A stretch of 6,018 nucleotides of DNA from Methanomassiliicoccales archaeon (GTDB taxonomy: Archaea; Thermoplasmatota; Thermoplasmata; Methanomassiliicoccales; JACIVX01). The number at the start of each line of letters is the position of its first letter. The stretch's first letter is position 1. The stretch lies in NCBI GenBank assembly GCA_028682925.1, contig JAJRAG010000165.1, forward strand, positions 1 to 6,018, written 5' to 3'. This document shows, piece by piece, positions 1-5,185 of this stretch. The position numbers were made by a program, and so were the translations under genes. Below the pieces are notes generated by a model. It was not told the origin of the DNA. It did no database searches and was given only the letters and a program-made list of their open reading frames with translations.

Positions 1-75
1 GCAAGACAAGCAGTACAAGTCTCCGAATCTGTTCTTCATACCACATTTAGTGCAATTAATCAAAGTCGAGCCCAT
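1..75 (-). CDS. Zinc-ribbon protein, N-terminal fragment (partial)
   Basis: Reading leftward from the ATG at 75, the first 25 codons stay open to the window edge and begin MGSTLINCTKCG, ending YCLSC. Cysteines 8, 11, 22 and 25 form two CxxC knuckles separated by ten residues, the spacing of the common short zinc ribbons found at the N terminus of many archaeal membrane or regulatory proteins. The fold binds one zinc ion; what follows it is outside the window, so the function of the whole protein is unknown. No clear Shine-Dalgarno precedes the ATG, but a TATA-like element at 103-110 would put transcription start close to the ATG, which fits a leaderless or short-leader archaeal mRNA. A GTG 27 bases upstream in the same frame is an alternative start. 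The opposite strand also has an open frame here (2-142), but it shows no motif. Confidence 0.55.
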   Translation of the reverse strand, partial: MGSTLINCTKCGMKNRFGDLYCLSC

Positions 76-102
76 CCCGGGGATGATTGATGCTAGGTAC
101 AC

Positions 103-110
103 TATTAAAA
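103..110 (-). promoter_or_regulatory. TATA-like element, possibly bidirectional
   Basis: The minus-strand sequence TTTTAATA lies about 30 bases before the ATG of the zinc-ribbon gene, predicting transcription start near base 80. On the plus strand the same block reads TATTAAAA and could equally serve a transcript starting near 130, ahead of the small ORF at 172 and the PPC gene. It is the most AT-rich stretch in this intergenic region. Assignment rests on position and composition only. Confidence 0.35.
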
Positions 111-171
111 GACTTCCATCAAGGCAACTCGAGCATCGTTGAGAGTCGAGAATAGAGGAGAATCTCAATGA

Positions 172-243
172 ATGAATGACGTTAATCGACTCGGCCAGAA
201 CATTGCACGCGAACGATTCGAGGACATAAATGACGATGCATGA
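172..243 (+). CDS. Candidate 23-residue small ORF
   Basis: An ATG at 172 opens 23 codons ending in TGA at 241-243. The peptide begins MNDVNRLGQNIARERF and ends in an acidic stretch, which reads like ordinary soluble protein rather than random low-complexity sequence. A GAGGAG site lies 11 bases upstream. It is 7 bases from an overlapping ATG at 168 that gives only Met-Asn-Glu before a stop, and 15 bases from a third ATG at 176 whose frame stops at 227-229, directly before the ATG at 230. The peptide could be a real small protein, a leader peptide ahead of the PPC gene, the remnant of a lost gene, or chance. No family is recognised. Confidence is low because 23 open codons is unremarkable by itself. 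Confidence 0.2.
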   Translation: MNDVNRLGQNIARERFEDINDDA

Positions 244-364
244 TGAAAGGCTAAAAACTGAACAACCTCGACATCGGTGCGGACTAAATGCTCTCCGATC
301 TTCCTTTCGAAGCAATTATGCATCTTCAGGTGACTATGTCCACTTCGTAGAGCAGGGTTGTGTG

Positions 365-808
365 ATGAAGTACTCTGAAGGGAAGCAGGGACGCTTATTC
401 GTTATGAGACTAGAGAACGGCGAGGTGCTTCACAAGACCATTGAAGAGTTTGCTGAAGAGCATATGATTTCTGCCGCGGTGGTCTTCGTGATCGGTGGTA
501 TTGACAAAGGCAGCAAGTTGGTGGTTGGTCCAAAAGACGGCGCCGATAGACCTATAGTGCCAATGGAACGCGTCGTCGATGGCGTACACGAAATCTCTGG
601 CGTCGGAACCATCTTCCCAGACGAAGGAGGTCGGCCGATCTCCCATATTCATGTGGCAAGCGGGAGAGGCTCTTCCACTAAGACAGGATGCATCAGAAGA
701 GGAGTGAAGGTCTGGCAGGTGGTGGAGGTAGTGATCCTCGAGATCTTGGGGACAAGTTCCAAGAGAAGACATGATGGAGAGACAGGGTTCGACCTGCTCG
801 AGCCTTGA
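365..808 (+). CDS. PPC-domain (DUF296) protein
   Basis: This 147-residue protein is a stand-alone PPC (plants and prokaryotes conserved, DUF296) domain. The start at 365 (MKYSEGKQGRLFVMRLENGE) matches where archaeal single-domain members usually begin, and the total length is typical. Conserved stretches include the central GVHEISGVGTIFPDE (residues 73-87), the ISHIHVASGRG segment (92-102), the TGCIRRGVKVWQVVEVVILE strand pair (107-126) and the family-like C terminus TGFDLLEP. His75, His94 and His96 are plausible metal ligands; that is inference. Plant members are AT-hook DNA-binding proteins in which PPC mediates oligomerisation. Here there is no AT hook, so the frequent database label of DNA-binding protein is not supported by visible sequence. 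An upstream ATG at 230 has a better Shine-Dalgarno and would give 192 residues, but the added part looks non-coding. The gene stands alone, convergent with a pseudogene; role unknown. Confidence 0.88.
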   Translation: MKYSEGKQGRLFVMRLENGEVLHKTIEEFAEEHMISAAVVFVIGGIDKGSKLVVGPKDGADRPIVPMERVVDGVHEISGVGTIFPDEGGRPISHIHVASGRGSSTKTGCIRRGVKVWQVVEVVILEILGTSSKRRHDGETGFDLLEP

Positions 809-822
809 CGATCCAATATTCC

Positions 823-843
823 GAGATCATGTCCGATGATCTC
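823..843 (+). terminator. 8-bp perfect hairpin between convergent genes
   Basis: The arms GAGATCAT (823-830) and ATGATCTC (836-843) are perfect inverted repeats around the five-base loop GTCCG. The hairpin starts 15 bases after the PPC stop codon and lies about 32 bases beyond the stop of the convergent nitroreductase pseudogene, so it sits where a two-way transcription end would be expected. It has no following T-run, and archaeal termination depends mainly on T-tracts, so it may instead stabilise mRNA 3' ends. The position is suggestive; the function is not shown. Confidence 0.35.
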
Positions 844-874
844 TTACAAGGAATCGTTTGGGGTATGTCGATCG

Positions 875-1419
875 TCACCATCTCTCCTGATGGACCAGCT
901 CTTGCATCGGTTTCCGTCTCCCGCTTCGCGCGAACACTCTAATCATGCTTCCTCCGATGCCTTCCTTCTCGGCGGGATATCCCAAGGGCGTAAGGGCCAC
1001 GACCCTTATCCCCTTTGGAACGCCGAGAACCTCTTTGACCCTCTCTTCGTCATACCCAGCTATCCAGCACGTCCCCAGGCCCAGATCGGTGGCGGCGAGC
1101 ACGATGTGTTCCAGGGCGATCGCGAGGTCGACCAGGTAGTAGTCCATTCATTCCGAGAGATGCTCTCGCGCGGGTCAGCGCACGCGACGAGGATCGTGGG
1201 GACCTTCTTGAGCCATGGGTTGAGCATCCCACATGCCTCGCCAATCCTTTCTATCGTTTCCTTCTTCTTGACGACCACGAAATCCCAGCATTGAGAATTG
1301 CGGGCAGAGGGAGCGAGACGACCGCATTCCATAATCCGTTCAAGTTACTAATCTTCAACCGTCTTGTCCTGGTAGGTCCTGACGCTGTGCCTTGATCTCA
1401 CCACTTCTATGAATTCCAT
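875..1419 (-). pseudogene. Nitroreductase-family pseudogene (two stops plus frameshift)
   Basis: Reading leftward from an ATG at 1419, the frame gives MEFIEVVRSRHSVRTYQDKT, a standard nitroreductase N terminus with the Arg-rich FMN-phosphate-binding segment. Codons 24 and 25 are then TAG and TAA (1345-1350), and the same frame resumes with LERIMECGRLAPSARNSQ, the conserved active-site region, through ADPRESISRNE. A 1-base deletion around 1147-1152 then shifts the frame, and the next frame continues MDYYLVDLAIALEHIVLAATD, GLGTCWIAGYD and TPLGYPAEKEG to a natural stop at 875-877. If repaired, the product would have about 181 residues, the usual size for these FMN-dependent NAD(P)H oxidoreductases. 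The rest of the sequence is well preserved, so inactivation looks recent. Possible Shine-Dalgarno sites are AGGGA at 1425-1429 and AGGAG at 1436-1440. The upstream membrane-protein gene lies 62 bases away on the same strand. A reading error could explain the frameshift but is less likely for all three lesions. Confidence 0.88.
1345..1350 (-). other. Adjacent in-frame stops TAG TAA in the nitroreductase pseudogene
   Basis: On the minus strand, 1350-1348 reads TAG and 1347-1345 reads TAA, replacing codons 24 and 25 of the conceptual nitroreductase. Sense codons on both sides keep the same frame (…KTVED before, LERIMEC after). Relatives commonly have an acidic-hydrophobic pair before LERIMECGR; GAG GTA would become TAG TAA by two substitutions, which is an inferred history. 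Confidence 0.8.
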
Positions 1420-1481
1420 TTCGATCCCTGGGTTGCTCCTACCGTATCGGGAATCGAGCTAAGAATCATTCTGTCGGGGGA

Positions 1482-1952
1482 CTACCACCTCATCCTTCTG
1501 CCTACCGTGCCCCATATGACTCCTGATATCCCACCAGCGGCCAGTAGAGAGACGATGAAAACAGCAAGATTCTGATAGAGGTTGTAATTTCCCGCGTAGA
1601 AAAACAACCATGTGAGGAGCCAGACGAGCCATCCAAGCCAGATAATGCCGGAAGCGATACCTCTCCATCCGAACCACCTGCGCCACTGGTCTTTGACCTC
1701 CATGTTCTTCACGGCGTGCTCTCTCGCATATCTGAACCCCCATGTCGCCCACATCGCACCAAGCAACCCTATCACAACGATGATCGACACGAAGATGATC
1801 GCCAGATTCTGATAGACATCGTAGTCCCCTGCAGAGAAGAACAGCCACAAAATCAGGAAAGAAAGCCATCCAACCCCCAGCATTATTGTCACTGCCAATC
1901 GCCATGAGAATCCGGCCACCTTGAATACGTCTCTTCCCTTGTCCCATTCCAT
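1482..1952 (-). CDS. Four-helix membrane protein with internal duplication
   Basis: A 156-residue integral membrane protein of no family I can name. Four hydrophobic segments are visible at about residues 19-40, 48-72, 98-119 and 127-149, separated by a basic middle loop (about 74-97). Residues 15-74 and 94-153 align without a gap at an offset of 79, with 27 of 60 positions identical. Shared landmarks are F-x-W-R at the start, GWL, WLFF, the AG[DN]Y[DN]-x-YQNLA signature between the two helices of each half, and W-x-T-x-G at the end. The protein is rich in Trp. The ATG at 1952 is chosen because GAGAGG at 1959-1964 lies six bases upstream. An ATG at 2027 would add 25 polar residues without Shine-Dalgarno support, though a TATA-like block at 2057-2064 would suit it. 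The function is unknown; a small scaffold or transport-related role would be a guess. The nitroreductase pseudogene follows on the same strand. Confidence 0.85.
   Translation of the reverse strand: MEWDKGRDVFKVAGFSWRLAVTIMLGVGWLSFLILWLFFSAGDYDVYQNLAIIFVSIIVVIGLLGAMWATWGFRYAREHAVKNMEVKDQWRRWFGWRGIASGIIWLGWLVWLLTWLFFYAGNYNLYQNLAVFIVSLLAAGGISGVIWGTVGRRMRW
1494..1673 (-). repeat. Second copy of the internal two-helix repeat
   Basis: These bases encode residues 94-153, aligned without gaps to residues 15-74 with 27 of 60 identical. The acidic AGDYDVYQNLA signature of copy one is amidated here (AGNYNLYQNLA), so the two halves differ in charge at the loop between their helices. Confidence 0.85.
1731..1910 (-). 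repeat. First copy of the internal two-helix repeat
   Basis: These bases encode residues 15-74 of the membrane protein, the first of two homologous units. They share the exact 13-base match AGATTCTGATAGA (plus-strand 1804-1816) with the second copy at 1567-1579, exactly 237 bases (79 codons) away. Elsewhere the copies have diverged in DNA while keeping the protein pattern. Confidence 0.85.
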
Positions 1953-1958
1953 AGGATT

Positions 1959-1964
1959 CCTCTC
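1959..1964 (-). promoter_or_regulatory. Shine-Dalgarno site deciding the membrane-protein start
   Basis: The minus strand reads GAGAGG followed by six bases and then the ATG at 1952. The upstream in-frame ATG at 2027 has no comparable site, so this site favours the shorter protein. Confidence 0.6.
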
Positions 1965-2056
1965 ATCCCTAGGCACGTTCCTCGAGCCCTTTAGAAGTTT
2001 CCCTAAGAAGACGAAGGTAGGGCCCATCGCTCAAGTCTTTCCGCACGGAATCTCGC

Positions 2057-2064
2057 ATAATAAT
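2057..2064 (-). promoter_or_regulatory. Possible TATA element for the membrane-protein gene
   Basis: The minus-strand ATTATTAT, inside the near-palindrome GCATAATAATGC (2055-2066), is the most AT-rich block upstream of the gene. It would place transcription start near 2033, giving an 80-base leader to the preferred start, or an almost leaderless mRNA for the alternative ATG at 2027. The call rests on composition and position only. Confidence 0.3.
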
Positions 2065-2124
2065 GCAAGAAGGAAATCGAACTGATTGAGAAACGAAGTC
2101 AACAGAAATCGAATGGCTCAGCAA

Positions 2125-2136
2125 CGAAAATAAATA
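2125..2136 (+). promoter_or_regulatory. BRE/TATA-like promoter of the radical SAM gene
   Basis: CGAAAATAAATA combines a purine-rich BRE-like part with a TATA-like TAAATA. It predicts a transcription start near 2160, about 50 bases before the ATG at 2209. This leaves room for the GAGG Shine-Dalgarno at 2198-2201, seven bases from the start codon. Confidence 0.5.
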
Positions 2137-2208
2137 CCAGGAAGGGCTAACACGAATTGAACCGAAATGGATGCAAGGATTCAGGACCAAGTGGGTCGAG
2201 GATAACCG

Positions 2209-3615
2209 ATGAAAGTCGTTCTTTCTACACCTCCGTGGAAGACATCGGAGCTATGGCCTCCGTTGGGTCTGCTCTACATTGCCTCATCCGTAGCCGCCCA
2301 GCGAGGCGATGAAGTCAAGGTAATCGACGCGTTCTGTGAGAACCTCAAGAAAGAGGATCTTGTCCGACGCGCCATACAGGAGAGGCCTGACGTATTCGGC
2401 ATGAATTGCTCCACTCACACTTTCATAAGCGCAATCGATGCGCTTCGGGAAATCCGGATTGCTCTTCCGGACACCATCCTGGTGATGGGAGGATTCCAGG
2501 CCACTTTCGCCGCCGATCGAATCCTGAGGGAGTTCCCTTTCGTCAACTTCATAATCAAAGGTGAGGCAGAGAAATCGTTCCCCAGACTCCTGACCTGCAT
2601 CGAGCAAGGGAAGATACCCGCAGACGTCGAGGGTATCGAATTCATCGAAAACGCTCATCATCACAGCAACCCCCCCACCCTGATAGATGACCTCGATTCT
2701 CTTCCATTTCCAGCGAGGCACCTCGCACATGATGTTGACTATGCGTATTATTTCAACAACATCAGATTGACTTTTGGAAAGTTGACGACGTTCTGCAGCT
2801 CACGCGGGTGTCCATACAAATGCACGTATTGTTCATGCGCGGCATTCTCTCATAGAAAATGGCGCCCCAGGAGTGCTAAGAATGTCATCGAGGAGCTCGA
2901 ATCGCTCCAGGGCGAGGGGTATGAGTCTTGCGTGATGATAGATGACAATCTCACCAATAGCAAAAAGAGGATGGAGGAGATCTGCGACCTCATCCGATCG
3001 AAAAGGATCAAGATGCAGTTCTACTGCGAGGGCAGAGTAGACAATGCACCCTATTCGCTCCTGAGGAAGATGAAGAAAGCGGGTTTCAACATCATTTATT
3101 ACGGCGTGGAGAGCGCCTCCCAACATGTTCTGGACTACTACAAGAAAGGAATAACTCCAGAGCAATCCTTCCGAGCCGTACAGACGGCCAAGAGGGCTGG
3201 AATGGTCGTTGTGGTGTCACTCATAATCGGAGCCCCGGGCGAGACAAAGGAAGAGATCCTCAAGACTATTGAGTTCATAAGGAAGGCGCGACCACATGCC
3301 ATACAGGTCAACGTCCTTGACTGCCTAATCGGCACTGCCATCTGGAAGGAAATGGAGGAGAAAGGATTGGTGCAGCCTGACGATTGGAAGACGAATCACC
3401 GGATTTATGAATACAATCAGGAGAGCTTGTCAAAGGCGGAGCTCGATGAGCTCGTCGACCGCGGCTACGCCGCATATGCCGAGACATGGAAGAGTGCGGG
3501 GGGAGCCCTCGAAGCTTTGAGCATCGTCATGCGCAATCAGACGGCAAGGATTGTGGCAAGGAACAATCTTTTCAATCCACACGTGAGGGAATGGCTGCGA
3601 AGTCAAGGAAGATAA
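2209..3615 (+). CDS. Cobalamin-binding-domain radical SAM protein
   Basis: The 468-residue protein has the class B radical SAM layout. Residues 1-135 form an N-terminal B12-binding-type Rossmann domain, with the PP-x-G-L-x-Y-I-A start, GMNCSTHTFISA (64-75), VMGGFQATF (92-100) and IIKGEAEKSFPRLL (115-128). Residues 190-390 form the radical SAM barrel, with the 4Fe-4S motif SSRGCPYKCTYC (cysteines 201, 205, 208), a DDN segment (245-247), YYGVES (297-302) and GAPGETKEE (341-349). A helical tail of about 80 residues follows. The cluster cleaves S-adenosylmethionine to a 5'-deoxyadenosyl radical. Relatives use this for methylations, ring formations and C-C couplings on unactivated carbons, including archaeal lipid and tetrapyrrole modification. 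The substrate here cannot be read from sequence. An extra Cys210 makes a CxC after the motif. The ATG has GAGG seven bases upstream and a TATA element at 2125-2136. Both neighbours are oppositely oriented, so the gene is transcribed alone. Confidence 0.92.
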   Translation: MKVVLSTPPWKTSELWPPLGLLYIASSVAAQRGDEVKVIDAFCENLKKEDLVRRAIQERPDVFGMNCSTHTFISAIDALREIRIALPDTILVMGGFQATFAADRILREFPFVNFIIKGEAEKSFPRLLTCIEQGKIPADVEGIEFIENAHHHSNPPTLIDDLDSLPFPARHLAHDVDYAYYFNNIRLTFGKLTTFCSSRGCPYKCTYCSCAAFSHRKWRPRSAKNVIEELESLQGEGYESCVMIDDNLTNSKKRMEEICDLIRSKRIKMQFYCEGRVDNAPYSLLRKMKKAGFNIIYYGVESASQHVLDYYKKGITPEQSFRAVQTAKRAGMVVVVSLIIGAPGETKEEILKTIEFIRKARPHAIQVNVLDCLIGTAIWKEMEEKGLVQPDDWKTNHRIYEYNQESLSKAELDELVDRGYAAYAETWKSAGGALEALSIVMRNQTARIVARNNLFNPHVREWLRSQGR

Positions 3616-3685
3616 CAGATTCGAATTGAGATTCAATGAACGCAAGACCGATGAGGCAGAGTGAATCAAGGGATCTCCACACGCT

Positions 3686-5185
3686 TCATCTGAGATCATC
3701 TCTCTTGCTTGACCTCTCCTTGTCCCCCAGTACCCAGGCTATGCTGGTGTCCGTCAGTCTGTAAATCACGCGGATGACCCTGTTCAGAGGATATGCGAGG
3801 AATCGTTTTCGCTGAGCATGTGCCCTCCTTAGGATAGCCTCTCTAGAAAGGTAAGCCATGCGAAGCTCGTGCATTTCCTTCTTCGGGGTGAACCATATGT
3901 AGACCGGAACTCCGGCGGCGATAAGCACGAGCGATATGAGGATTTGTGTCGGTTCGACAAGAACCATAAGAACTGCCGAGAACGCCATCCCCAAGACAGG
4001 GACGACGACCTTCCATCGGAGATTCCTGGAGGTTTCGGGATGCTTGCGAACGAGGATCAATGCGGAAATGCAGGTCAGGAAGTAGACGAAAGCGAGGAGG
4101 AAGACGGAAGCATTTATCAGTGCGACCAATCCCCCGAGCAGGCTGGCAACGAAAGCTGTGGAGCAGAGTATTGCCAGACCGAGATACGGGGTCTTGTACT
4201 TGCCATGCAGCTTGCTGAACGCACGGGGCATGAGACCATCGATCGACATCGCGTAGGCGAGCCTAGATGTCCCTATCGTACCGGATTCGTCCGCACCCAT
4301 TATTGAAAGGAGCGCTCCGACGCCTACGATTAGTATCACTACGGAAGATAGCAAATGGTACTGACCGAACATCGAGGAAGCTGCGTCCATGAGCGGACTG
4401 GCGGAAGATGAGAGAGTCGACTGGCTGATCGAACCTATGACGACAAGGTTCGTCAAGAAGTAGAACGCCACGACGATCAACATGCCAAGTACTATAGCCC
4501 TTGGAATCGTCTTCTCTGGCCGATTGATCTCATCGGCTGGCAAGGTTGACAGCTCGAATCCAGCGTACGCCCAGAATATGAGGACCAGCGCTTGCCCAAA
4601 AGCGAACGTATCACCAGTGAAGAAAGGCGTAAGGTTAGAAGACACTACACCGGGCTGCGTGGTCAAGAAGACGATTCCTCCGAGGATTATCAGCACCAGA
4701 GGGCTGAGCTTGATGATAGTCAGACCATCATTGAACCTCCCCGCCGCTTTGATTCCGACGACGTTTGTGGCGATTATGATCAGAATGAAAATTCCCTTAA
4801 TCAAGACGTCGTAAGGACTAGTGATGCCAGGAATCAGCGCGGAGAAGTACTGGACGAAAGCGACTGGAAAAACTGCCAGTGAGAACCACTCGGCAAGGAG
4901 CAGTGCCCAACCGACAATGAATCCTCCAAAAGGATTGGAAATGTCTTTGACGTACGCATAGGGACCGCCAACCTTTGGTAGAATCATGACGCAATGCGCG
5001 AAGGCGAGAGCAATGACAACGGCTATCGCACCGGCAAGAATCCAGACTAACAATGAGGAGGGGCCTACAAGCTTCGCGCCTATTCCTGTGGCGACGTAAA
5101 TATCCGCGCCTATGATCGAACCCACCACGAGATTCGTCACATCGAATGTGTTCAATTTCCTGCGGAGATCGATTTTCCCTTCCAT
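3686..5185 (-). CDS. APC-superfamily amino acid/organic solute permease
   Basis: A 499-residue transporter with about twelve hydrophobic segments and family landmarks: helix 1 VVGSIIGADIYVATGIGA (20-37), LPKVGGPYAYV in the helix 2-3 region, the helix 6 segment FWAYAGFE, and the loop DEINRPEKTIPRAI. It should sit in the cytoplasmic membrane and move an amino acid, amine or related solute with protons or sodium; the substrate is unknown. Where many relatives have small residues in the unwound helix 1 (GxGI), this one has Gly26-Ala27-Asp28-Ile29, placing an acid near the expected substrate site. The last 65 residues (435-499) form a basic, cytoplasmic-looking tail with no UspA or other domain recognised. 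The start at 5185 is preferred: a TATA element lies at 5237-5246 and AGGTG seven bases upstream, and the protein then begins just before helix 1. The longer frame from 5320 adds 45 polar residues and starts upstream of that TATA. Confidence 0.88.
   Translation of the reverse strand: MEGKIDLRRKLNTFDVTNLVVGSIIGADIYVATGIGAKLVGPSSLLVWILAGAIAVVIALAFAHCVMILPKVGGPYAYVKDISNPFGGFIVGWALLLAEWFSLAVFPVAFVQYFSALIPGITSPYDVLIKGIFILIIIATNVVGIKAAGRFNDGLTIIKLSPLVLIILGGIVFLTTQPGVVSSNLTPFFTGDTFAFGQALVLIFWAYAGFELSTLPADEINRPEKTIPRAIVLGMLIVVAFYFLTNLVVIGSISQSTLSSSASPLMDAASSMFGQYHLLSSVVILIVGVGALLSIMGADESGTIGTSRLAYAMSIDGLMPRAFSKLHGKYKTPYLGLAILCSTAFVASLLGGLVALINASVFLLAFVYFLTCISALILVRKHPETSRNLRWKVVVPVLGMAFSAVLMVLVEPTQILISLVLIAAGVPVYIWFTPKKEMHELRMAYLSREAILRRAHAQRKRFLAYPLNRVIRVIYRLTDTSIAWVLGDKERSSKRDDLR

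Larger units (their letters stand above)
76..364. other. Intergenic region between zinc-ribbon and PPC genes
   Basis: No convincing long coding frame was found here. The region holds the AT-rich block at 103-110, a strong purine-rich Shine-Dalgarno-like site GAGGAG at 155-160, the tandem start codons ATGAATGAATGA at 168-179, and a second GAGG at 220-223 that would serve an ATG at 230. That ATG is in frame with the PPC gene but would add 45 residues rich in Arg, Ser, Tyr and Asn that resemble no PPC N terminus. An AT-rich stretch at 313-320 (CAATTATG) could be a TATA element for transcription starting near 343, just ahead of the preferred PPC start at 365. Confidence 0.4.

Noticed and set aside
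2..142. Open plus-strand frame of 46 codons at the left edge
   Set aside because: A run this long is expected by chance fairly often, it has no recognisable motif, and the opposite strand has a precise zinc-ribbon pattern over the same bases.
836..1294. Plus-strand 152-codon ORF
   Set aside because: It lies antisense to the nitroreductase pseudogene, whose conserved motifs explain the sequence; the plus-strand product resembles no family.
1060..1332. Two separate small minus-strand genes (875-1147 and 1060-1332)
   Set aside because: Together with the stretch up to 1419 they form one nitroreductase in consecutive order, so they are pieces of one broken gene.
1345..1350. Pyrrolysine or other stop-codon recoding in the nitroreductase
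   Set aside because: A TAA follows the TAG, other genes in the window terminate normally at TAG, and a frameshift further on would still break the protein.
1462..1472. AGAAT-C-ATTCT palindrome after the membrane-protein stop
   Set aside because: It is short, its one-base centre cannot form a hairpin loop without breaking pairs, and no second copy was seen that would suggest an operator.
1459..1947. Minus-strand 162-codon ORF overlapping the membrane protein
   Set aside because: It is the shadow of the duplicated membrane-protein gene in another frame; only the true frame shows the internal repeat and hydrophobic helices.
2670..2676. Run of seven C bases in the radical SAM gene as a phase-variation tract
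   Set aside because: The frame is intact across it, it encodes an ordinary Asn-Pro-Pro-Thr segment, and a run of seven is short for contingency switching.
3625..3637. ATTGA-GAT-TCAAT hairpin after the radical SAM stop
   Set aside because: Five AT-rich pairs around a three-base loop are weak and expected by chance; there is no T-tract.
3869..4306. Plus-strand 145-codon ORF inside the permease region
   Set aside because: Its product is highly charged and featureless and lies antisense to clear APC transporter sequence.
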